Below are positions 29,207-37,910 of a DNA stretch of 64,000 bases, one piece after another. A program made the translations under genes and the position numbers. The stretch's first letter is position 1; every line of letters begins with the position of its first letter. The notes beneath the pieces were generated by a model. It was not told where the DNA came from, searched no databases, and saw only the letters and a list, made by a program, of their open reading frames with translations. Source of the DNA: an uncultured Pelagibacteraceae bacterium (GTDB lineage Bacteria; Pseudomonadota; Alphaproteobacteria; Pelagibacterales; Pelagibacteraceae). Where the stretch lies: the NCBI GenBank assembly GCA_902609235.1, contig CACLRF010000001.1:1-64000 (forward strand), given 5' to 3'.

Positions 29207-30817
29207 TTATTCAGTAGTTTTGTATTTACTATTATTAATTATAAATACAAATACAATTGGAAGAATTAAAGTTAAAAGTGTTACAACAATCAATAAAATT
29301 CCAAGTTCAGAATAATCTGCTGTAGTTTGTATTTCACCAGAAACCTTATCTTTAACTTCCCTTGTTACAGTAAATATTTCATTCAAATATTTTGTTCCTA
29401 ATGCACTTGCTGATAAAGCAAGATTTGTAAAAGATGCAAAAACTGCAAAAAAAGTAGCCTTTAAATGTGCTGGAGCATTTTTTGCTATCCAAGCAAGTAA
29501 AGGTATCATTGATACCTGTCCAAGAGGAGACTCTAGCGCGGTATTAATTAATGCAATAAACTTAGCATCAACCACTCCACCAGTTAATGAAGCTGTCCAA
29601 TTATGAAAACCATAATACATTCCAACACTTGGTAAAAACAAAACTGCACCAGCAATACTTAGGACAACAATAATTTTAGCAATTGAATTATTTGCCATAA
29701 ATGGTCTTAACAAAACAATGCCAGCTAATGTTAAAATTGATGCAAGCAATGATAAAATTGAGAAAAACTGCTCATTAAATTCAAGCACATCAATCTCAAA
29801 CCACGTGAGACCTGGCCCTGGTCCTGGCATAGCTCGAAATATAAAAATAATTACAGCTGTGCCAACAATTGTTAGTCTTAATTCTTCGGGCAGCTCTTTG
29901 ATAAGTTTAAACATTAAAAACAAAATAATTATAACTGAACCTAAAAAAACAATTTCTTGAGCAAATGGCACATTAAAAGAGCCAACAGATAAAGTAAAAA
30001 TAACAAAAATTAAACTACCACCTAAAATCCACCAATTTACTTTTGTTTTTTCATTTCCTCTTTCATCTTTAAATTCTAAACCTTGGGATTTTAAACTTTG
30101 TATTTTTTTATGTCTTAAATAATTAGCAAAAATTACACCCAAAATAGAAACCAAAGGGATTACAAGAGCGTAAAGGTAAATAGTTCCGTATAAATTAATC
30201 TTATCAGCCTGGTCTAAACTTTCTACATCTCTAAATAAAATTACATTAACTAATGCAACAAGAACTGTTCCACCAATAATTGCGAACCGACCAAGTGTTT
30301 GCATTGTTGTGTGCATTATTTTAATTTGATCTCTGGAGTAATCGTTTCCTGACTCATCGATTAAAGGTACTGCCTCTACAGTCATAGCATCTGCTACAAC
30401 ATCTTGAACAACATAACCAACAGGAGCTAAAATCACACTAATTACAAACCATGTTTCTACTGAAAATATTTGAGCCATATCTTCTGTATGAATAATGAGT
30501 CCATACATAATTAATAAACTTAGAGCTATTAATGATGCTCCAAAATAAACCATGTAGTTTTTTCTTTCCCAAATAAGATCAACAAGATGTCCTAATGGCA
30601 TTTTTAATGCCCACGGTATACCTGCCCAAAAACCTAAACCCGCAAGAAATGCTGCAGATAAATTTAAATAATCTTTGACAAAGAATGTTCCAACAATTCC
30701 AGTCAATCCAGAAATACCTGCGGCCATATAAACCATTAATGGTGGTAAGTAGGTCCATTTAAACTGACGACCTAAATCTAAAAAAGTATTATCCAAAAAT
30801 TTAAATACTTTATTCAT
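29207..30817 (-). CDS. MFS / folate-biopterin transporter (BT1)-like protein
   Basis: About 12 TM; WGIP-type motif (GFWAGIPWALKMPLGHLVDLI) and long central loop. Confidence 0.6.
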   Translation of the reverse strand: MNKVFKFLDNTFLDLGRQFKWTYLPPLMVYMAAGISGLTGIVGTFFVKDYLNLSAAFLAGLGFWAGIPWALKMPLGHLVDLIWERKNYMVYFGASLIALSLLIMYGLIIHTEDMAQIFSVETWFVISVILAPVGYVVQDVVADAMTVEAVPLIDESGNDYSRDQIKIMHTTMQTLGRFAIIGGTVLVALVNVILFRDVESLDQADKINLYGTIYLYALVIPLVSILGVIFANYLRHKKIQSLKSQGLEFKDERGNEKTKVNWWILGGSLIFVIFTLSVGSFNVPFAQEIVFLGSVIIILFLMFKLIKELPEELRLTIVGTAVIIFIFRAMPGPGPGLTWFEIDVLEFNEQFFSILSLLASILTLAGIVLLRPFMANNSIAKIIVVLSIAGAVLFLPSVGMYYGFHNWTASLTGGVVDAKFIALINTALESPLGQVSMIPLLAWIAKNAPAHLKATFFAVFASFTNLALSASALGTKYLNEIFTVTREVKDKVSGEIQTTADYSELGILLIVVTLLTLILPIVFVFIINNSKYKTTE

Positions 30818-30846
30818 AAAAATATTTAACTCTAAATTTAAAAGTT

Positions 30847-31296
30847 TTAAATTTTAAGATCAAGTCGAGGTTTCCAGAATGGTCTAAATAGCTCAATTTT
30901 TGGACATCTGTTCATAACTACCTTAAGACCTGCATCTTCAGCTAACTTAGCAGCATCATGATTTATAACTCCAATTTGTCCCCATAAAACTTTTGCATTT
31001 ATAGCAATTGCTTCTTCGGCAATTGAGTATAAATCTTCTGGCTTTCTAAACACCTCTACCATATCAACAGGTTTATCAATTGCTTTTAAATCAGGATAAA
31101 CTTTTAATCCTCTGATTTCTTTTATACCTGGACGTGGATTGACAGGAATCATATTATAACCAGTTTCGTGTAACACTCTTAATACTCCATAGCTAAACTT
31201 TGTTTTATCAGGACTTGCTCCTACCATTGCAATAGTTTTAACTGAGCTAAGAATATCTTTTAAATACTCATCGCTATAAGGTTCGTTATGATTCAT
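30847..31296 (-). CDS. CoA-binding domain protein (YccU-like)
   Basis: TIAMVGASPDKTKFSYGVLRVLHETGYNMIPVNPR; VVMNRCPKIE. Confidence 0.88.
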   Translation of the reverse strand: MNHNEPYSDEYLKDILSSVKTIAMVGASPDKTKFSYGVLRVLHETGYNMIPVNPRPGIKEIRGLKVYPDLKAIDKPVDMVEVFRKPEDLYSIAEEAIAINAKVLWGQIGVINHDAAKLAEDAGLKVVMNRCPKIELFRPFWKPRLDLKI

Positions 31297-31672
31297 TTCT
31301 GTTATTTTTTTTTATTTTTTTGCTAGCAATATCAGATTTTAACTCATGAGGTGCAAGTGGGTCAAGAAAAGGATTACGATAAAGTTTATCATGACTCTCA
31401 ACACCAATTTCAATTGTGCAATCTGTTTTGGGTTTGGCAACACATAAAATTATATAGCCGTTATTTATTTGTCTATTGTTAAGCGCAACTTGTGAACGTT
31501 GATCTACTTCACCTTTAATTAATTTTGCTGCACATGTGATACATCCTCCATACTCACATCCATATGGTAAATCAACTCCTTGGTCTCTTAATTCTTTAAG
31601 TAAAGGCATTCGTCCTGAAACTTTATAAACACTATTATTGCGATTTGAGATTGTAATCTGTATTAAAGCCAT
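31286..31672 (-). CDS. 2Fe-2S ferredoxin (start refined to internal Met, MALIQITI)
   Basis: CEYGGCITCAAKLIKG...YIILCVAKPKTDCTIEI; the 31687 start gives an odd MYKRH extension. Confidence 0.82.
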   Translation of the reverse strand: MALIQITISNRNNSVYKVSGRMPLLKELRDQGVDLPYGCEYGGCITCAAKLIKGEVDQRSQVALNNRQINNGYIILCVAKPKTDCTIEIGVESHDKLYRNPFLDPLAPHELKSDIASKKIKKNNRNES

Positions 31673-33036
31673 ATGTCGCTTGTACAATCTCCACCTGGGT
31701 ATCTACTTTCATGACACCTACTTGGCCCATTTGGTTCTTTGCCGAAATCAACTATAAAATCCTTATTTATTTTCATCCCACCATTTTCTACATCACAATC
31801 AATCATTATCATTGCACCTCCTTGTTTGCGTATTTCAGGATAAAACTGATTGTCCCAAGTTGAAAATAATGAAGTCGTGACATACATGCGCTTTCCATCT
31901 AATGACAATTGATACATTTGTGGACCACCTGCAATTTTTACACCATTTATAACAGGTGCTTTGCCTAAAAGACCTCCCATCCATACCTGGCCTGTTAGTT
32001 TTGGATTATGAGGATCTGAAATATCATACTGTCTCATATCTCCATGAAGCCAATTATTCAGATAAAGATATTTATCATCCATTGATACAAGTATAGCTGA
32101 CATCACTCCAGGTACAGGAATTGGCCATTCAGGATGTGGTTCGTTTGCAACATCTATAATTTTTTCCCATTCCCATTTTCCTTCTTTAGATTTCCAAAAA
32201 TGGATAACATTTGCGCTTAAAGCTGCTCCACAAAATCCATGACTGCTATCAGGGTTATGCATAAATTTTACTTCTAATGGAATCAGACCATCTTCTCCAA
32301 GGTACATGGTTTCAATTGGTTCTTTTTTTTTGAAATCCCAGACGTGCAATCTTCGACCATACTTTAAATGTCCTACCTCTTCTAAATCAAAACCTGGCAT
32401 GAAAGTATTTGGTGCTGCCCACTCTGAGCTTATCATCACGTTATGTCTTGGTTGATACCAAAAATCATAGCTAAAAGGAATATCGCCCATAGAGTTTTCC
32501 CATCTTCCAACAATTTCAAAATCTTTATTTAAATGTAAATATCCCCCTGGTGCCTCACCTCTAGCGTTACCTAAAAAAGAAATAATAATCTCTGAACCTA
32601 AGCAATGAACAGTATGTGGCCCTGACAAATTAGTTTTTGATTTAATTTCTGAACCTTTAATTATTTTGTGAATTTTAGGAGCACGTGGTTCACTTGCCGT
32701 ATCTATTATATGGATATTATTTGATCTTACACCGGGTACTAATAGGTATTTTCTACTCATACCAGAGTCTCCATGACACGACGAACAAGCATTCCACCCC
32801 ATATGATGAAGCTCATCTCCTATTCCTGGCATTTCAAGACGGTGAATAACTTTTGAATAATTTGGACTATCTGGATCAACATCAATAGTAGCAAGATAAT
32901 CAGGTTTTTGAATTCCTGTACCAGTATAAATAGCTATTGTATATAAAAGTTTTTCATTTGGTGCCTTTATTGCCTCTGTAGGACTGGCATAACCAGGACC
33001 GCAACATGATTTATCCATACTTTTAATATTACTCAT
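31663..33036 (-). CDS. Selenium-binding protein (SBP56) / methanethiol oxidase-like
   Basis: HHMGWNACSSCHGD, GPHTVHCLG, FWYQPRHNVMISSEWAAPNTFMPGF, GGPQMYQLSLDGKRMYVTTSLFSTWDNQFYPE. Confidence 0.92.
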   Translation of the reverse strand: MSNIKSMDKSCCGPGYASPTEAIKAPNEKLLYTIAIYTGTGIQKPDYLATIDVDPDSPNYSKVIHRLEMPGIGDELHHMGWNACSSCHGDSGMSRKYLLVPGVRSNNIHIIDTASEPRAPKIHKIIKGSEIKSKTNLSGPHTVHCLGSEIIISFLGNARGEAPGGYLHLNKDFEIVGRWENSMGDIPFSYDFWYQPRHNVMISSEWAAPNTFMPGFDLEEVGHLKYGRRLHVWDFKKKEPIETMYLGEDGLIPLEVKFMHNPDSSHGFCGAALSANVIHFWKSKEGKWEWEKIIDVANEPHPEWPIPVPGVMSAILVSMDDKYLYLNNWLHGDMRQYDISDPHNPKLTGQVWMGGLLGKAPVINGVKIAGGPQMYQLSLDGKRMYVTTSLFSTWDNQFYPEIRKQGGAMIMIDCDVENGGMKINKDFIVDFGKEPNGPSRCHESRYPGGDCTSDIWL

Positions 33037-33233
33037 TACTTATTTTTTTTAATCTGTTCCTCACAAAATTTTTTTGCTTCTTGTAAATCTGTAATTTTTG
33101 ATTCAGATAACTTTTGACTACCAGCAAGACATGCATCAACAGCCCTTTTAAAATTATGATCGTTAAAACTCATAATAAAATACATTCCTGATATAACAAA
33201 AATTAAAATTAAAATATTTTTTTTATTCAACAT
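33036..33233 (-). CDS. Small membrane-anchored hypothetical protein (65 aa)
   Basis: N-terminal TM segment; TAATG-type overlap with flanking genes. Confidence 0.55.
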   Translation of the reverse strand: MLNKKNILILIFVISGMYFIMSFNDHNFKRAVDACLAGSQKLSESKITDLQEAKKFCEEQIKKNK

Positions 33234-34012
33234 TATTTATTTTTCCAATTAGGTTTTCTTTTTTCTAGAAAAGCTGAAATACCTTCTTTTGCATCCATTG
33301 CCATCATGTTAAGGGTCATCATTTTACTTGTGTAAACATAAGCTTTGTTTAATGGCATCTCTAATTGTTTATAAAAAGCTCGTTTTCCGATTTTTATTGT
33401 TAAATTCGATTTCGAGGCAATTTTTTTTGCTACTTTTAATACTTCACTGTTAAGTTTAGATTTTGAAAAATAGTCATTAATTAAACCTATTTCTTTTGCA
33501 TAATTTGCTTTGATAGGTTCTCCAGTTAAAAGCATTTTCATCATTGGCTTTCTGTTAATCTTTCTACTAACAGCAACCATAGGTGTGCTGCAAAATAAAC
33601 CAATATTTACACCGGGAGTAGCAAATAACGAGTTCTTAGTACTGTAAGCTAAATCACAACTTGCAACCAATTGACAGCCAGCTGCAAATGCTGCACCATG
33701 AACTTTAGCTATTACTGGCTTTCTGCCCTCAACAATTTGTATCATTACTTTTGAACATAAATTAAATAATTTTAAATATTTATTTTTTTTTTTTAAACCT
33801 CTTACTTCTTTCAAATTATGCCCTGCGCTAAATCCTTTTCCAGCACCCTCTAATATTATTACTTTAACTTTTTTATCAGAATCTAATTTCTTAAAAGCCT
33901 TCAATAAATCAGTAAGGTTTTTGAATGATAAAGAATTATATGTTTTTGGTTCATCAATAATAACTGATGAAATTTCTTTATTAATTTTTCTAATTTTTAT
34001 ATTACTTATCAT
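33233..34012 (-). CDS. Enoyl-CoA hydratase/isomerase family protein (ECHDC3-like)
   Basis: EGAGKGFSAGHNLKEV, VHGAAFAAGCQLVASCDLAYS. Confidence 0.9.
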   Translation of the reverse strand: MISNIKIRKINKEISSVIIDEPKTYNSLSFKNLTDLLKAFKKLDSDKKVKVIILEGAGKGFSAGHNLKEVRGLKKKNKYLKLFNLCSKVMIQIVEGRKPVIAKVHGAAFAAGCQLVASCDLAYSTKNSLFATPGVNIGLFCSTPMVAVSRKINRKPMMKMLLTGEPIKANYAKEIGLINDYFSKSKLNSEVLKVAKKIASKSNLTIKIGKRAFYKQLEMPLNKAYVYTSKMMTLNMMAMDAKEGISAFLEKRKPNWKNK

Positions 34013-34864
34013 TTAATCAGTTAATCCGTCGGATCTGGCCTGATTTCTTTCTATATGAATTGGTAAAACTTTTCCATAAATAGCTTTGGAGTGTTCTGGG
34101 GTGTTTACTCTCCATGGGTCTAAAACATAAGCAGGAATACACATATATCTAGACTTTTGGCCTTCCACCTTTGTTACTCTATGTAAAGTAAATCTTCCTT
34201 TAAATATTTGTAAGTCCCCTGGCTCTAACTTTAATTGTCTAACTCTAGTTCTGTCACCTGCTATAACCTTTTGAACTTCTTCAAAATTTTCATTTCCTGG
34301 TTTTCTTATGTTTGGGCAGTATTCAAATACACCACCCTTCTCAGGTTTTTGTATCATTAAACTAAGTGTAAATTCGCAACTATCAAAATGCCATGGAAGT
34401 ACTCCATCAGGTTTCATCACATTATATGCGTGACATGCTAAAGGATCTGCCCATCTATAAATAGGAGAAACACCTAAACAAGCAGAAACAAATTTTAAAA
34501 GTTCTTCAGTTTCGTATAAATATTTCATTTCAGAGTCTTTTGGGAAACAATCTGAATTTAAATATCCATTATATCTATTCATAAAAGTTCTTTTAGGATG
34601 ATTTTTTGGTAATGAGGAATCATCTTTTGCATATAAGTAAGCATTAATACTTTCTTTAGACATATAAACTTCATCTATTTGTTTTTCTAACTCTGAATTC
34701 ATTACCTTTAGTGATTTAGGTAAAATAAAATTTTTAATTGTTGAACAACTATATTTATCAAGTTCTTTTTTACAATTTATAATTAAATTTTTAATTACAG
34801 CTGAGTTTAAATCGTGTATTGGATATTTTTCTAAATCTACAATAGTTTTGAGTCTATCGTCCAT
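34013..34864 (-). CDS. Putative 2OG-Fe(II) oxygenase
   Basis: LPWHFDSCEFTLSLMIQKPEKGGVFEYCPNIR and FKGRFTLHRVTKVEGQKSRYMCIPAYV. Confidence 0.75.
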   Translation of the reverse strand: MDDRLKTIVDLEKYPIHDLNSAVIKNLIINCKKELDKYSCSTIKNFILPKSLKVMNSELEKQIDEVYMSKESINAYLYAKDDSSLPKNHPKRTFMNRYNGYLNSDCFPKDSEMKYLYETEELLKFVSACLGVSPIYRWADPLACHAYNVMKPDGVLPWHFDSCEFTLSLMIQKPEKGGVFEYCPNIRKPGNENFEEVQKVIAGDRTRVRQLKLEPGDLQIFKGRFTLHRVTKVEGQKSRYMCIPAYVLDPWRVNTPEHSKAIYGKVLPIHIERNQARSDGLTD

Positions 34865-34870
34865 TGAAAT

Positions 34871-35245
34871 TTATTTTAATTTACCTTCTTCTCTCATTTT
34901 TGCTCTTATTTTAGTAGCTGATATTTTTTGAGTTTCTTCATCTAAAACTACTTCTTCAATTTTATATCCAACTCCCCTACCATAACAAATATTTGTAATA
35001 TTAGGTACTAGCATTATTTTAAATTGTCCTTCAAATTCAGGATTTAACCTATCTTCAATATTTTTTTTTACTGTATCAAAATCAAAAGGATTATCGTCTA
35101 CACCTTGTACATCTCTAATTTGAATACAGACTTGCCCAGTTTTTTTAATAATCTCTTTAAACAAAGTATAATGTCCATCGTGGAAAGGTTGCCACCTTCC
35201 AAGCATTTGTGCTGTTGGTTTTTTGTTATCCCATTGGTATGTCAT
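34871..35245 (-). CDS. Nucleotidyltransferase (cytidylyltransferase/NMNAT-like fold)
   Basis: Start refined to 35245 (MTYQWDNKKP), giving an ATGA overlap with the kinase gene; GRWQPFHDGHYTLFKEII carries the class motif. Confidence 0.75.
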   Translation of the reverse strand: MTYQWDNKKPTAQMLGRWQPFHDGHYTLFKEIIKKTGQVCIQIRDVQGVDDNPFDFDTVKKNIEDRLNPEFEGQFKIMLVPNITNICYGRGVGYKIEEVVLDEETQKISATKIRAKMREEGKLK

Positions 35246-35652
35246 TTTTTTATCTCCTCTATTATTTTTGGTGCCCAATTTTTTGCATCCTGAGTTGTTA
35301 CATGAAAATCAAAATTCTTAGGATTAACAAACATTTGATTTGTGTCTTCAAATCTTCCTTTTTTAATTGTATCAACCCACACTATAAAATCTGCTGGAAA
35401 TAAGCCTCTTGCTTCAGGAGTTGGTGCAATAAAATCAGCAATTACATAATGACCTTCTGCTTTTATTTTTAAAGCTGCTTCAGCCATTCTTTTTGCCTGT
35501 CTCACTCTTCCTTCTTGTGAAAAATCCCAATCATTTGCAGCTTTTCTTACTTCGTCTGCATTTAGTCTTTTTGCATTTAAGAATGGTGCCATTTCATTTG
35601 CTAGAGTTGTTTTACCAGCTCCAGGCAAACCCATTACTAAAATAATTTTCAT
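35242..35652 (-). CDS. P-loop kinase, adenylylsulfate-kinase-like
   Basis: MGLPGAGKTTLANEM, RLNADEVRKAANDWDFSQEGRVRQAKRM. Confidence 0.75.
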   Translation of the reverse strand: MKIILVMGLPGAGKTTLANEMAPFLNAKRLNADEVRKAANDWDFSQEGRVRQAKRMAEAALKIKAEGHYVIADFIAPTPEARGLFPADFIVWVDTIKKGRFEDTNQMFVNPKNFDFHVTTQDAKNWAPKIIEEIKK

Positions 35653-36887
35653 TAAATATCTTCTAACGGATGATGGGACATTAATTCAAGTCCATTTTCA
35701 CCAACAAGGTACTGTTGCTCAAGTTTTACACCTTCTTTACCATCAACTTTACCAATATAACTCTCAAGTGTGATTGTCATGTTCTTCTCAAAAGTTCCAC
35801 CTTCTTCTCCACCATCGGTTGGATATCTTATTTGAGGCCACTCATCACACAAACCAATTCCGTGAACCATACAAGAGTACCTATTTCCATAATATTCATC
35901 AGGCAAAACCCAAGATTTTTTAACAAATTCTTTAAAACTCATTCCTGGTTTTATTAATCTAAAATTATGATCTATTTGATTTCTAGCCATCGAATAAAGT
36001 TTTTTTTGCTCATCATTAAATTTGTGTCCAACTACAAAGGCTCTTGATATATCTGCACAGTATCCATAAGGACCAACCATGTCTGTATCAAAAGCAACAA
36101 TTTCTCCCTGTTGCATAACTTTATTACTACTCTCTTGCATCCATGGATTTGTTCTTTCACCAGAAGATAAAATTCTACACTCAATCCACTCACCTCCATT
36201 TTCAATATTTGTTTTGTGTAAAATTGACCATAATTCATCTTCGGTCATTCCTGGTTTAAGATCTGATCTCATCTTTGAAACGCCTTTTTCTGCAACTTCT
36301 ATTGCTGCTTTCATACAAATTAATTCATCATGTGACTTTATTACTCGTGCTTGTTCTAAAATTAATTTTGCATCTACAACTTCAATACCTTCTCTATTTA
36401 AAGCTGTAACAGCAGGACCATTAAGAACATCAATTGCTATTTTTTTAGATTTAAAATAATTATTTGATAAATCTTTAACTTCATTTATCCATTTTGATAA
36501 TTGTAAATTTGCTTGATCTCCATTGCTAAAATAATCCCATGTGATTGCGGGTCTTATTTCGTCAATTAGATTTAAATGCTTTGATAATATTTCACAATTA
36601 AAATACTCATAAAGAATAATTGGTCCATTAACTGGAACAAAACAATATCTTGTTAAATTATGCATATTATAGACACTCATGTTGACTGTATCTAAAGCAT
36701 AACGAACATTCACCGGATCAAATAGAATACAAGCCTCTAAATTGTTTTTTACTAATTCTTTTCTAACCCTATCTAAACGATATGATCTTAACTTATCAAA
36801 ATCAATCTCGTCTTCTCTTAATCTTTTTTTTGTAATAAAATTTTGCCTTGGTTTAATTTCTGGAGCTATTTTTCTTTTAAATTTCAT
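35652..36887 (-). CDS. M24-superfamily (creatinase/Xaa-Pro peptidase fold), DddP-like
   Basis: FDPVNVRYALDTVNMSVYNMHN, GGEWIECRILSSGERTNPWMQE, VAFDTDMVGPYGYCADISRAF, CMVHGIGLCDEWP. Confidence 0.85.
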   Translation of the reverse strand: MKFKRKIAPEIKPRQNFITKKRLREDEIDFDKLRSYRLDRVRKELVKNNLEACILFDPVNVRYALDTVNMSVYNMHNLTRYCFVPVNGPIILYEYFNCEILSKHLNLIDEIRPAITWDYFSNGDQANLQLSKWINEVKDLSNNYFKSKKIAIDVLNGPAVTALNREGIEVVDAKLILEQARVIKSHDELICMKAAIEVAEKGVSKMRSDLKPGMTEDELWSILHKTNIENGGEWIECRILSSGERTNPWMQESSNKVMQQGEIVAFDTDMVGPYGYCADISRAFVVGHKFNDEQKKLYSMARNQIDHNFRLIKPGMSFKEFVKKSWVLPDEYYGNRYSCMVHGIGLCDEWPQIRYPTDGGEEGGTFEKNMTITLESYIGKVDGKEGVKLEQQYLVGENGLELMSHHPLEDI

Positions 36888-36904
36888 GATTTATAAATAA
36901 TATA

Positions 36905-37276
36905 TTAAGGTTCATAAAATTTATATTTCGCTAAAATTTCTTCACCTGGTTCAATATCTCTTAATGAAACTAAATAAAAATACTTTAAATTATTATCGTT
37001 TTTATCTTCCAATGTCTCTTTGATTTTCTCTTCAATATTCTGACCAAAGTCATATTTAGGGAATGTGTTGGATGATAATTTAATTACATTTGGATTTTTT
37101 GAGTGATTATAGAAACCACCAAGAGGAGTTCTAATATACATGTCTTCAAAATCATCGTCTTTCACATGTGATATCCCTATAAAAGAATTTTTCTTAATTT
37201 TGGTTTTAGAAAATAAGCCCAAACCTTCAATTTTTGAGTCTTTTACTGTAAGATTTTTTGGCAACGGTCTATACAT
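36905..37276 (-). CDS. SET-domain protein
   Basis: SKIEGLGLFSKTKIKKNSFIG, GGFYNHSKNPNVI, YLVSLRDIEPGEEILAKYKF. Confidence 0.75.
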   Translation of the reverse strand: MYRPLPKNLTVKDSKIEGLGLFSKTKIKKNSFIGISHVKDDDFEDMYIRTPLGGFYNHSKNPNVIKLSSNTFPKYDFGQNIEEKIKETLEDKNDNNLKYFYLVSLRDIEPGEEILAKYKFYEP

Positions 37277-37910
37277 CTTTCGTAACCCTGTACAAACCTA
37301 ACCAAGCATTTACATCTTTGCTAGCAATATAGTCTGATTTAAAAAACTCTATTTCTTTCCATTTATTATTTTGGTTTAAACTTATGATTTTTTTATCAAA
37401 TCCATATTCTTCATGAATACCTTCGTTAATAGTAAAACAAATTAACCCACCTGGTTTTGTTATTCTTATAAACTCATCTAATGCATTTGGTTTTACATGC
37501 CCAAAAGTAAATGTTCCAACACACATAACTCCACCATAAAAGTTATTCTCAATTTCTATTGGTTTATTTAAATCAACCTTTACTAATTTTTGATAAAGAT
37601 CTTTTGGAACAGTATCTAATAAAGTTTGAGATAAATCGGCTCCATGAAAATTTTTAAAACTATATTTTTTAAGCTCCATTCCAACTAAACCTGTTCCACA
37701 TCCAGCATCAAAAATTAAAGTATCTTTATTTTTCTCGTATTTGTTAAATGTTTCTGCAGTTTCTCTAGGTCCTGTATAGTTCCAATCAACCATGTCTTTA
37801 TTGTATTTATCTTTGTCTCCCCACTCATCGTAGTACTTCATAACTTCATCAGTAGTTTTAAGTTTATAAATTGGAATTTTGTTTCCTACGTCTTTTTGAG
37901 CCATTAGCAT
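37269..37910 (-). CDS. Class I SAM-dependent methyltransferase
   Basis: LIFDAGCGTGLVGMEL motif I; ITKPGGLICFTINEG. Confidence 0.85.
   Translation of the reverse strand: MLMAQKDVGNKIPIYKLKTTDEVMKYYDEWGDKDKYNKDMVDWNYTGPRETAETFNKYEKNKDTLIFDAGCGTGLVGMELKKYSFKNFHGADLSQTLLDTVPKDLYQKLVKVDLNKPIEIENNFYGGVMCVGTFTFGHVKPNALDEFIRITKPGGLICFTINEGIHEEYGFDKKIISLNQNNKWKEIEFFKSDYIASKDVNAWLGLYRVTKDV

Noticed and set aside
31663-33036. Selenoprotein (from the name selenium-binding protein)
   Set aside because: No in-frame TGA recoding is needed; ORF is intact, and the SBP56 name does not imply selenocysteine.
35242-35652. Evidence for assimilatory sulfate reduction (APS kinase)
   Set aside because: Only APS-kinase-like fold motifs are present; no sulfurylase or reductase genes nearby, so the pathway claim is unsupported.
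36079-36459. Plus-strand 126-aa ORF antisense to the M24/DddP-like gene
   Set aside because: Opposite strand has strong family motifs over the whole interval; antisense product has no recognised pattern.
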